From Bacillota bacterium (GTDB lineage Bacteria > Bacillota_A > Clostridia > Christensenellales > Aristaeellaceae), in the NCBI GenBank assembly GCA_023421735.1, contig JAEZSP010000001.1, positions 1-64,000 of the forward strand: a stretch of DNA of 64,000 nt, in the 5' to 3' direction. The position numbers and the translations under genes were made by a program. The notes under the pieces are model-generated. The model was not told the origin of the DNA and did not search any database. It saw nothing but the letters and a program-made list of their open reading frames with translations. Positions within the stretch are counted from its first letter, which is position 1, and every line of letters begins with the position of its first letter. This document shows, in pieces, positions 57,488 to 64,000 of this stretch.

Positions 57488-58270
57488 ATGAAGCGCATGC
57501 GCATGCCGGTGATTTTTATCGGGCACGGATCGCCCATGAATGCCCTGGAAGACAACGATTTTTCACGCAGCTGGAAGGACTTGGGTGCGCGTCTTCCGAA
57601 GCCAAAGGCGATCCTTTCCATCTCCGCGCATTGGTTTACGAAAGGGACTGTGGCATCCGACTCCGCGCATCCCAAGACGATTTACGACATGTACGGTTTC
57701 CCGGCGCCCCTGTACGAGATCGTATATCATGCGCCCGGCGCGCCGGAAACCGCGCGGCGTACGATGGAATTGATCGGCAAACCCGATGCCTTTGACCGCA
57801 CATGGGGACTCGATCACGGGACGTGGAGCGTGCTGCACCGGATGTATCCAGCTGCGGATATCCCTGTGTTTCAACTGAGCGTCGACCGCAGCGCGCCCCT
57901 GCGCACGCATTTTGAGATCGGCAGCTTGTTAAAACCCCTGCGCGATGAAGGCATCCTCATCATTGGAAGCGGCAACGTCGTTCACAACCTCGCGCGCGTC
58001 AATCCGGGAATGGCGGGCGGGTATCCCTGGGCGGATGTGTTTGACGGGTATGTGAAGGAGAGCATTCTGAGCGGTGATTATGAAAAAGTCGTGGATCCGC
58101 GCGGCGCAGGTTCGTCCGCGCAGCTCGCTGTTCCGACGGCGGATCACTACGCGCCGCTCCTTTACGCATTGGGCGCGGCGGATGCGACCGACGAGGTGAC
58201 CGTGCTGAACGATGTATCGATGGCAGGTTCGCTCTCGATGACGAGTTATGTATTTGAAAATCAAGCCTGA
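57488..58270 (+). CDS. DODA-type extradiol dioxygenase family protein (YgiD-like)
   Basis: This 260-residue protein is a class III extradiol ring-cleavage dioxygenase homologue (4,5-DOPA dioxygenase type), which opens catechol rings with a metal ion. Likely metal ligands are His13 in GHGSPMNAL, His48 in SAHWF, and a later histidine in GNVVHNL (about 158-164), with the ADHYAPLLYALG region (about 218-229) near the C-terminus. A TATAAT-like box (57458-57463) lies upstream. It is the first of four co-directional genes of redox or aromatic type. In an anaerobe the physiological substrate is unclear, as oxygen is needed for the known reaction. Confidence 0.88.
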   Translation: MKRMRMPVIFIGHGSPMNALEDNDFSRSWKDLGARLPKPKAILSISAHWFTKGTVASDSAHPKTIYDMYGFPAPLYEIVYHAPGAPETARRTMELIGKPDAFDRTWGLDHGTWSVLHRMYPAADIPVFQLSVDRSAPLRTHFEIGSLLKPLRDEGILIIGSGNVVHNLARVNPGMAGGYPWADVFDGYVKESILSGDYEKVVDPRGAGSSAQLAVPTADHYAPLLYALGAADATDEVTVLNDVSMAGSLSMTSYVFENQA

Positions 58271-58322
58271 TTGAACGGCTCACACGACATATGCCGCAAA
58301 GAACGGCAGAATGGAGGATCAC

Positions 58323-58853
58323 ATGAAAACGGCGCTCTTGATTGTAGACGTGCAGCAGGGAATGATCGACGAGCATCCGCACGACGAGAAGGCGTTTTTG
58401 GAACGGCTCAAGAGGTTGATTGGCGCCGCGCGGTACGGCGGCGTGGACGTGATTTACGTGCAGCATGAAGAGGGCAAGGGCGGTGCGCTGCACGAGGGCG
58501 AACCGGGCTTTCTGATTCCCCCGATCATCGCGCCGCAGATCGGCGAGATGACGTTTACAAAGCGCTATCCGAACGCATTCAAAGAGACGGATTTGCAAAA
58601 GCACTTGAATGCGCGAGGGATCGAGCGGATTGTGCTTGCGGGCATGCAAACAGAGTATTGCATCGACGCCACATGCAAGGCCGCTTTTGAGCTGGGTTAC
58701 AGCATCGTGATTCCGCAAAAGGGAACATCAACGTACGACAATCAGTATGTCGATGCGGAAAATCTGATTTCTTTCTATGAAAACCAGATTTGGAGCCACA
58801 ACTGCGCGCGAGTCGTGCCCCTTGCGGACGCGGTCGACGCGCTGGAGCGGTAA
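58323..58853 (+). CDS. isochorismatase-family cysteine hydrolase
   Basis: This 176-residue protein has the catalytic triad of the family: Asp9 in LLIVDVQQGM, a lysine in FTKRYPNAF (about 79-87) and the cysteine in LAGMQTEYCIDATC (about 107-120). Members hydrolyse amides or enol ethers such as nicotinamide or isochorismate. GGAGGATC precedes the ATG at 58323. It lies between the dioxygenase and pirin genes. The substrate is unknown. Confidence 0.9.
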   Translation: MKTALLIVDVQQGMIDEHPHDEKAFLERLKRLIGAARYGGVDVIYVQHEEGKGGALHEGEPGFLIPPIIAPQIGEMTFTKRYPNAFKETDLQKHLNARGIERIVLAGMQTEYCIDATCKAAFELGYSIVIPQKGTSTYDNQYVDAENLISFYENQIWSHNCARVVPLADAVDALER

Positions 58854-58857
58854 CCCC

Positions 58858-59700
58858 ATGCTGCGGCGTGGCGTGGTCCGCACGGTGCGCGGACAAAAGA
58901 CGGTGGACGGTGCGGGCGTACGGCTCACACGCGTGCTGTCCGGAAACGACGTCTACGACTTTGACCCCTTCTTGATGCTGGATTCGTTCGATTCGACCGA
59001 TCCAGCAGACTACGTTGCGGGATTCCCCACCCACCCGCACAGGGGCATCGAGACCATCACCTACCTGATTGCGGGCAAGATTGAACACGAGGACAGCCTT
59101 GGAAACGGCGGCGCGATCCTGCCCGGAGAAAGCCAATGGATGACGGCTGGGAGCGGCATTCTGCATCAGGAGATGCCGAAACCTTCCGCGCGCATGCTGG
59201 GCTTTCAGCTTTGGCTGAATCTTCCGCGCGCGCAGAAGATGGACGAACCGGCCTATCTCGCCATCACGAACGATCATATCCCCGTCGCGCACGCGGATGG
59301 CGCGGAGGTGCGCGTCATTGCGGGCACATTTGACGGGAAGCAGGGGGTGCAACCGCGTCACATCCCCGCGACGATCCTCGACGTCGCGCTCATGCCCGGC
59401 GCACAGCTGCGCATTCCCACCAACCCGGAAGAAACCGCGTTCTGCTTTTCGATCCTCGGCGCCATGCGCGCATGCGGGAGCGCCGTTCCCGAAAAGACCG
59501 CCGTGCTCTTTGGCACAGGCGATTTCATCGATCTCGAAGCCACCGCGCGGGAAGGCGCACGGATCATCTTTTTCTCCGGAAAGCCGCTGCGCGAACCCAT
59601 CGCCTGGGGCGGACCCATCGTCATGAACACAAGCGCAGAACTCGAGCTTGCATTCGACGAGCTGAGACGCGGCGTCTTTATCAAGGGGCATAAAAAATAA
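58858..59700 (+). CDS. pirin-family bicupin protein
   Basis: This 280-residue protein is a pirin, an iron-containing bicupin; some bacterial pirins are quercetin dioxygenases or redox-sensing regulators of metabolism. Metal ligands are His59 and His61 in THPHRGIETIT, and His103 and Glu105 in GILHQEMP. A second cupin follows from about residue 170. The ATG lies 4 bases after the isochorismatase stop, with GGAGCGG inside that gene, so expression is coupled. The cellular role is unknown. Confidence 0.9.
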   Translation: MLRRGVVRTVRGQKTVDGAGVRLTRVLSGNDVYDFDPFLMLDSFDSTDPADYVAGFPTHPHRGIETITYLIAGKIEHEDSLGNGGAILPGESQWMTAGSGILHQEMPKPSARMLGFQLWLNLPRAQKMDEPAYLAITNDHIPVAHADGAEVRVIAGTFDGKQGVQPRHIPATILDVALMPGAQLRIPTNPEETAFCFSILGAMRACGSAVPEKTAVLFGTGDFIDLEATAREGARIIFFSGKPLREPIAWGGPIVMNTSAELELAFDELRRGVFIKGHKK

Positions 59701-59729
59701 AAAGAGCCCTCAAAAAAGGAGTGTTTCAA

Positions 59730-60293
59730 ATGAACAAACCAGCTCTTCTTGCGATCGTCGGATCGCTTCGAAAGGATTCCTATAATAAGCAGGTCGCAAT
59801 GGCGGCAAAAGAAATGATCAAAGATCGCGCAACGATCGAATTGCTCGACTGGGCGGATGTGCCCTTCATGAATCAGGACATCGAGTTTCCGGCGCCCGAA
59901 ACGGTCAACCGTGTGCGCAATGCGGTAAAAGCCGCGGACGGCATTTGGTTTTTTACACCGGAGTACAATCACGCGGTGCCGGGTACGCTCAAGAACCTGA
60001 TCGATTGGCTCTCCCGCAAGGTCAGCGATACCGAGGGCGATGTGCTGACCGGGAAATGCGCAACGGTCAGCGGCGCGAGCGGTGGAATCTACGGCGCAAT
60101 CAGCGCGGTGGACCAGCTGGCGGCACTTCTCAACTATCTGGACATGAACGTCATGAACGATCCGCGCACGTCCATTCCGCACGTGATGGGCGTAATCCAG
60201 CCGGACGGCACGCTTGCCCCAGGCCCGAGCGCGACGTTTTTGCAGGAACAGGCGGAGGCGTTCGTGGATTTTGTGGACGCGCGGCGCGCATAG
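59730..60293 (+). CDS. NADPH-dependent FMN reductase / quinone reductase family protein
   Basis: This 187-residue flavoprotein has the FMN phosphate-binding loop GSLRKDSYNKQ (about 10-20), the TPEYNHAVPGTLKNLIDW motif (about 76-93) and a SGASGG glycine segment (about 113-118). Members reduce quinones, azo dyes or chromate with NADPH or NADH. AAGGAG precedes the ATG. It is the last gene of the dioxygenase-isochorismatase-pirin-reductase cluster, which together suggests handling of quinones or aromatic compounds. Confidence 0.92.
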   Translation: MNKPALLAIVGSLRKDSYNKQVAMAAKEMIKDRATIELLDWADVPFMNQDIEFPAPETVNRVRNAVKAADGIWFFTPEYNHAVPGTLKNLIDWLSRKVSDTEGDVLTGKCATVSGASGGIYGAISAVDQLAALLNYLDMNVMNDPRTSIPHVMGVIQPDGTLAPGPSATFLQEQAEAFVDFVDARRA

Positions 60294-60331
60294 CGCGCGT
60301 GTATTCGGGAACCCTTTCCAGAAAAATGAGC

Positions 60332-60355
60332 GGCGGGTGACGCGCGTCACCCGCC
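60332..60355 (-). terminator. intrinsic terminator overlapping the asnB stop
   Basis: On the minus strand an 11-bp perfect stem, GGCGGGTGACG with CGTCACCCGCC, with only CG between the arms, is followed by GCTCATTTTT. The asnB stop codon (60347-60349) lies inside the hairpin, so the last codons of asnB are part of the terminator. Confidence 0.75.
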
Positions 60356-62170
60356 TGTAAAATTCACGTTGTAAGCTTCGCACCAGGCGTCGAATTGAAT
60401 CAGCCATGCGAGCATCTGTGGTCTGCCCATCAATTGCCCGAACCATGTCGCGCTCTCCCGGTTCAGGAAGGTCTCGAGTGCCTCCCGATTGAGCATCTGG
60501 TTGAGCGCCGCGTTTTTATTTTGGAGCCGCTTTTCGAGCATTTTCCGGACTGCCGTCTCGTAGGCGGGGTTTTGCGTCTTGGGGTAAGGACTTTTTTTTC
60601 TGTTTAAAATTCGATCCGGGAGCCAATCGGCCATGGCGTTTCGAAGCAGTGCCTTCTCGATGCCATTTTCAAACTTGATCTCCCACGGCACATTGTAGAC
60701 GTATTCGAGAATCCTGTGATCGGCGTATGGTACCCGGACCTCGACCGAGGCCGCCATGCTCATCCTGTCCTTTCGCTCGAGCAAAGAAGCCATAAAATAA
60801 TTGACGGATAACCAGGTTGCGCGGCGGCTGGCGCGCATGTTCACGGTGTCGTCGTCGAGAACGGGACAGGCGGTCAGGCTTTCGCGGTACCGGTCGCGCA
60901 TATAGGCATAGCCCTCGCCACTTTTCACAATCTCGTTTTCAAACAGCGATGCGCGCAGCATCGGGTCATGGATGAACGGGAAAAAATCACTTTCCAGCAT
61001 TTCAGGTCTGTAAAACCACGGATAGCCGCCGAAAATTTCGTCCGCGCACTCGCCCGACAGCGCGACAGTGTGTTTTTCTTTGATGCGCCGACAGAAGTAC
61101 AGAAGCGACGAATCGATGTCCGCCTGCCCGGGGAAATCGCGCGCATATGCGGATTCTACCAGCAGCTGCGCGACTTCCTCGGTCGGCGCGGCCAGCACAT
61201 GGTGATCGGTTTCGAGAAAATTGGCCATGTAAAGCGCGTACTCGTCGTCACTCTGCGGTTGAAAGAGGCTCGAATGAAAGCTCGCGCGGTTCCCTTCGTA
61301 TTCGAAGGAATAGGTGGAAAGCCTCTCACCCCTTCTGATATAGTGATCCGCAGCCACGGCGCTCACGATGGACGAATCAAGCCCGCCGGACAGGAGCGTA
61401 CACAGCGGCACATCCGAGACAAGCTGGCGCACAATTGCGTCCGTGAGGAGCATGCGCGTTTTTTCGATCATCTCTTCGCGGCGATCGGTGCAGGTATTGG
61501 CCGTCAGTTTCCAGTAATGGCTGATTTCGAGCGTTTCGCCGCCGCGCCAGATTGCGTGGCAAGCGGGGTCGATCTCGCAAATATCCTCAAAGATTCCGCC
61601 CGATAACCGGATGGGCGAGAGGAACAAGAGCTCCCACAAGCCGCGCCGACCGACGTTGGGCCGGATTTCGGGATGCGCGAGAAGCGCTTTCATTTCAGAA
61701 GCAAACGCAATTCCATCCTTCACACGCGCGTAGAAAAGGGGCTTCACGCCGAACCGGTCGCGCGCGAGATAGACCTCATGCGCCGCCTCATCGTGAACGG
61801 CGAACGCAAAAATGCCGTTGAGCATGCTTGCGCATGCCGTGCCGAAGAGCATGTAGAGATCGAGGACGAGCTCCGTATCACACCGCGTGGTCGGCTCGAT
61901 TCCGTTTTCGCGCACGATCTTGAGAAGTTCCGGCGCATTGTACAGCTCGCCGTTGTAGACGATTGTGTAATTGGTGCCGCGATGTTCGCGCGTCATCGGT
62001 TGGCGTCCGTTTTCGACGTCGATGATTGCGAGCCGGTTGTGCCCGAAGGAGACTTCGCTGGATCGATAGATGCCCTGTTGATCAGGCCCTCTATGCGCCA
62101 TCTTTGCGCTCATGCCTTCGAGCGCAGCCGCCTTGTCAACGCCGCCGAGTATGCCGCAAATTGAACACAT
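60347..62170 (-). CDS. asnB: asparagine synthase (glutamine-hydrolysing)
   Basis: This 607-residue enzyme makes asparagine from aspartate, glutamine and ATP. The N-terminal glutaminase starts MCSICG, with Cys2 as nucleophile, followed by AHRGPDQQG (about 25-33) and YNGELYN (about 72-78). The synthetase domain has the PP-loop LLSGGLDSS (about 259-267), with LSGECADEIFGGYPWF (about 371-386). The length fits AsnB. The ATG follows AAAGGAGC. The terminator overlaps its stop. It is a single-gene unit convergent with the redox cluster. Confidence 0.95.
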   Translation of the reverse strand: MCSICGILGGVDKAAALEGMSAKMAHRGPDQQGIYRSSEVSFGHNRLAIIDVENGRQPMTREHRGTNYTIVYNGELYNAPELLKIVRENGIEPTTRCDTELVLDLYMLFGTACASMLNGIFAFAVHDEAAHEVYLARDRFGVKPLFYARVKDGIAFASEMKALLAHPEIRPNVGRRGLWELLFLSPIRLSGGIFEDICEIDPACHAIWRGGETLEISHYWKLTANTCTDRREEMIEKTRMLLTDAIVRQLVSDVPLCTLLSGGLDSSIVSAVAADHYIRRGERLSTYSFEYEGNRASFHSSLFQPQSDDEYALYMANFLETDHHVLAAPTEEVAQLLVESAYARDFPGQADIDSSLLYFCRRIKEKHTVALSGECADEIFGGYPWFYRPEMLESDFFPFIHDPMLRASLFENEIVKSGEGYAYMRDRYRESLTACPVLDDDTVNMRASRRATWLSVNYFMASLLERKDRMSMAASVEVRVPYADHRILEYVYNVPWEIKFENGIEKALLRNAMADWLPDRILNRKKSPYPKTQNPAYETAVRKMLEKRLQNKNAALNQMLNREALETFLNRESATWFGQLMGRPQMLAWLIQFDAWCEAYNVNFTGG

Positions 62171-62219
62171 GAGCGCTCCTTTCGGAGGCAGGCAGAAATG
62201 GGAGTGCCTTGCCTTCTTC

Positions 62220-62246
62220 TAAAAAGATATGTCCGCGAGGTGCGGA
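62220..62246 (-). terminator. weak terminator after spoIVFB
   Basis: On the minus strand TCCGC and GCGGA (within 62232-62246) form a 5-bp stem followed by CATATCTTTTTAG. The stem is short, so read-through into asnB is possible. Confidence 0.35.
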
Positions 62247-62251
62247 AGGTG

Positions 62252-63094
62252 CTAAGACGTCGGCGCAACCGCCCGTTTCGCCATCGCGCGTTCATCCTCG
62301 AAACCGACCAGCGCGCCATTTTCGTAGAGGGCAAACAGCGTGACCTCGCCGCGACGCATATATCTTGCCGCGTGTGCGGGCGGCGCATCCTTATCGACAG
62401 CGACAAATTTGACGCGTGCGGGCAGTTTTTTCAGACCGATGAGATTGGCGACCGCGCCGGACATGTCGGACGCAAGCATGGCTTTTTTTTCGGAAAGCGA
62501 TGCCGCGATCAGGAAAACGCTCATGATGAGAAAGGAGAGGTTCACCATACCCGTTTCAAAATAACCGATGGCGGCGACGGCGACGAGAAGCGCCGCTAAC
62601 ACATGCGCAATCGCAACGCTCAATACAAGCGCGCGCCGCCTGCCGAGCCAGCGACCCGCGAGCGCGCACAGCACCCGCCCGCCGTCGAGCGGCAGCGCGG
62701 GCAGGAGGTTAAAGAGCATCAGGACGACATTGACCCGCACCATGAGCGCGGCTTCCGGAAAGCGCAGAAGTCCAAGCCAGCCGAGTGCCGCTCCAAACAC
62801 CCCGAGCGCGAGATTCCCAAACGGCCCTGCGAGCGCGACGACGATCATGCGCCCGGGTGGCGCTTCGTACAGGTCTTCGATATGCGCCGCGCCCCCAAAC
62901 GGCATGATTTCCACATAGTTGATCGTCAACCCGCACGCCCACGCGGCGAACAGGTGCGCAAGCTCATGTACGCACAGCGCCAGCAGAAGCGTCAAAAGCT
63001 CCCACGTCACCCCAAGGGCAAGAGCGAGGAGCACGGTTAAAATGACGAGGGCGTGCAGCCGAAACTCCACGCCACGCACCCGGAACCGAATCAC
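62252..63094 (-). CDS. spoIVFB: site-2 protease family M50 peptidase, SpoIVFB type
   Basis: This 280-residue intramembrane zinc protease has H43-E44-x-x-H47 in the second membrane segment (VHELAHLF) and the third ligand Asp137 in LPALPLDGGR. Several helices follow, then a C-terminal domain like the CBS-type tail of SpoIVFB. In Bacillus, SpoIVFB cleaves pro-sigma K in the mother cell during sporulation. The GTG start overlaps the upstream gene (GTGA). Pairing with a SpoIVFA-like protein and with spore genes elsewhere in the window supports the assignment. Confidence 0.88.
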   Translation of the reverse strand: MIRFRVRGVEFRLHALVILTVLLALALGVTWELLTLLLALCVHELAHLFAAWACGLTINYVEIMPFGGAAHIEDLYEAPPGRMIVVALAGPFGNLALGVFGAALGWLGLLRFPEAALMVRVNVVLMLFNLLPALPLDGGRVLCALAGRWLGRRRALVLSVAIAHVLAALLVAVAAIGYFETGMVNLSFLIMSVFLIAASLSEKKAMLASDMSGAVANLIGLKKLPARVKFVAVDKDAPPAHAARYMRRGEVTLFALYENGALVGFEDERAMAKRAVAPTS

Positions 63095-63759
63095 GTCTCC
63101 CCCTTCTCCGGATCGACGCTTGCGCCGTCCCTGCGCATCTCATAATAAAGTCTGTCGCCGTTGAGCGTCCCAATTCTTCCCCCCCGCGTCACCGCCTCAC
63201 CGGATGAGACTTCGGGCACGGCAAGGTAAGCGTACATGGTTTCGACGCCATTTCCGTGGTCAATGAGCACGGCCCAATCCCCGCTCTCCAGCTGCGCGAC
63301 CGCAGAAACCGTGCCCGCCATGGCCGCGCGCACCTCGGCGGACGAATCACACAAAAACGTCGTCCACGGCTGCGCATCCGTATAGGCATGCTGCACGTCT
63401 CCCGTCACGGGTTCTGCGGGTTGAGACCCGGAGATCCCCATGAACACGAGCGACGACTCCGGCATGATCGAGCGCACAAAACTCAGCTTGCCCAGCGATT
63501 GATCGAGGTCAATCCGCATGGTGAGCGCCGCCTCGACCCCGTCTACCGCGGCATTTGACCATGGCTGATCGATATTGCGCACAGCCAAAATGGAAAGCAG
63601 CAGCGCGCAGGCAATCGCGGTATTTCTGAGGAGCTTTTCCCCAAATGAGAGCTTCGCGTCGGATCGCACGCGGCGCGCCTTTTGCTTTTCTTCCGGCGCG
63701 GGCGTCGCGGGAGCCATTCGCGTATGGATCACCGTGCCCCGCTTTCCTTCTTCGCTCAT
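63091..63759 (-). CDS. spoIVFA: SpoIVFA-like LytM/M23-fold membrane protein
   Basis: This 222-residue protein has a cytoplasmic N-terminus, one membrane helix (about 46-60) and an external LytM-like domain (about 145-222). The LytM motifs are degenerate: VLIDHGNGVETMYAYL lacks the histidine normal in the MYAHL position, so it is probably not a peptidase. That is the known state of SpoIVFA, which holds SpoIVFB inactive until signalled. It overlaps spoIVFB by 4 bases. The ATG at 63759 has GGGAGGG inside a hairpin (63760-63799) that may control its translation. Confidence 0.8.
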   Translation of the reverse strand: MSEEGKRGTVIHTRMAPATPAPEEKQKARRVRSDAKLSFGEKLLRNTAIACALLLSILAVRNIDQPWSNAAVDGVEAALTMRIDLDQSLGKLSFVRSIMPESSLVFMGISGSQPAEPVTGDVQHAYTDAQPWTTFLCDSSAEVRAAMAGTVSAVAQLESGDWAVLIDHGNGVETMYAYLAVPEVSSGEAVTRGGRIGTLNGDRLYYEMRRDGASVDPEKGET

Positions 63760-63799
63760 CAAAAATCCCTCCCGTCACACAAGCGTATGCGGGAGGGAT
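63760..63799 (-). terminator. terminator-like hairpin that contains the spoIVFA ribosome site
   Basis: On the minus strand ATCCCTCCCG (63799-63790) pairs perfectly with CGGGAGGGAT (63774-63765), followed by TTTTTG and then the spoIVFA ATG. It has the form of an intrinsic terminator for the upstream cell-shape gene, yet the second arm holds the Shine-Dalgarno sequence GGGAGGG of spoIVFA. Confidence 0.75.
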
Positions 63800-63813
63800 G
63801 GTTCTATGAACCG

Positions 63814-64000
63814 CTATATGGAGATTGACTTTGCCGGGGTCGTGCGCACGCGTTCGCGTTTGATCCGGTCTCGCATGACCACATTCATCACGAGGCCAAT
63901 GCCCAGCATGTTTGTAAGCATGTTTGAGCCTCCGTAACTCATAAACGGCAGGGGGATGCCCGTGACGGGCAACAGGCCCACCACCATGCAGATGTTTTCC
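63814..64000 (-). CDS. RodA/FtsW/SpoVE-family protein, C-terminal part only
   Basis: The last 62 codons are visible; the gene runs off the window. They encode ENICMVVGLLPVTGIPLPFMSYGG, the highly conserved GLLPxTGIPLPFxSYGGS region of SEDS peptidoglycan glycosyltransferases, followed by a last membrane helix and a basic tail (RDRIKRERVR). Its position before spoIVFA suggests RodA, but FtsW or SpoVE cannot be excluded from this end. The stop is at 63814-63816. Confidence 0.9.
   Translation of the reverse strand, partial: ENICMVVGLLPVTGIPLPFMSYGGSNMLTNMLGIGLVMNVVMRDRIKRERVRTTPAKSISI

Overview
The window looks like chromosome from a GC-rich, spore-forming member of the Bacillota, most likely class Clostridia. 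The evidence is two alpha/beta-type small acid-soluble spore proteins, a spore photoproduct lyase homologue, a SpoIVFA/SpoIVFB pair, a zinc-ribbon ribosomal protein L28, an Asp23/YloV/RecG neighbourhood, strong purine-rich Shine-Dalgarno sites and sigma-A promoters of the TTGACA/TATAAT type. The order or genus cannot be fixed from the sequence alone. No rRNA, CRISPR array, prophage or intact insertion sequence was seen.

Region by region. 1-11.6 kb: two tRNA genes, then a ten-gene minus-strand operon (iolE, iolB, iolD, iolG, archaeal-type GAPDH, archaeal-type PGK, LarA-family racemase, malic enzyme, split transketolase) with a divergent DeoR-family regulator. 12.6-17 kb: an aminotransferase, an orphan P-II protein, a D-2-hydroxyacid dehydrogenase and a MATE pump. 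17-25.6 kb: a dipeptide-type ABC importer, then a HisC-like aminotransferase, GlnK-type P-II and AmtB. 25.6-31.1 kb: spore proteins, recG, a MITE-like element, yloV, asp23 and rpmB. 31.3-42.6 kb: a second family-5 ABC importer operon with a nucleoside hydrolase, divergent from a LacI regulator and a ribokinase-like gene; matching operators lie at both divergent promoters. 42.9-54 kb: a secreted orphan, a lone hydantoinase/oxoprolinase-type protein, a heterodimeric ABC exporter, splB, decayed gene fragments and a URO-D family protein. 54-64 kb: a ferritin-like protein, sugar-oxidoreductase and isomerase genes, TrmO, a small redox/aromatic cluster, asnB, spoIVFB, spoIVFA and the 3' end of a rodA/ftsW-type gene.

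The most interesting part is the inositol operon. It encodes the conversion of myo-inositol to 2-deoxy-5-keto-D-gluconate (IolG, IolE, IolD, IolB) but has no IolC kinase or IolJ aldolase. In their place are a split transketolase, a GAPDH/PGK pair, a LarA-type racemase and malic enzyme. A consistent reading is a new route. Transketolase would remove C5-C6 of 2-deoxy-5-keto-D-gluconate, which has the D-threo configuration transketolase needs, leaving a four-carbon 2-hydroxy-aldehyde acid (malic semialdehyde). The GAPDH/PGK pair would oxidise it to D-malate with ATP formation, the racemase would give L-malate, and malic enzyme would give pyruvate and CO2. This is inference from gene content, stereochemistry and substituted substrate-binding residues; it has not been tested.

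Start codons were chosen from visible ribosome binding sites and operon overlaps, so several genes are shorter than their longest open frame.
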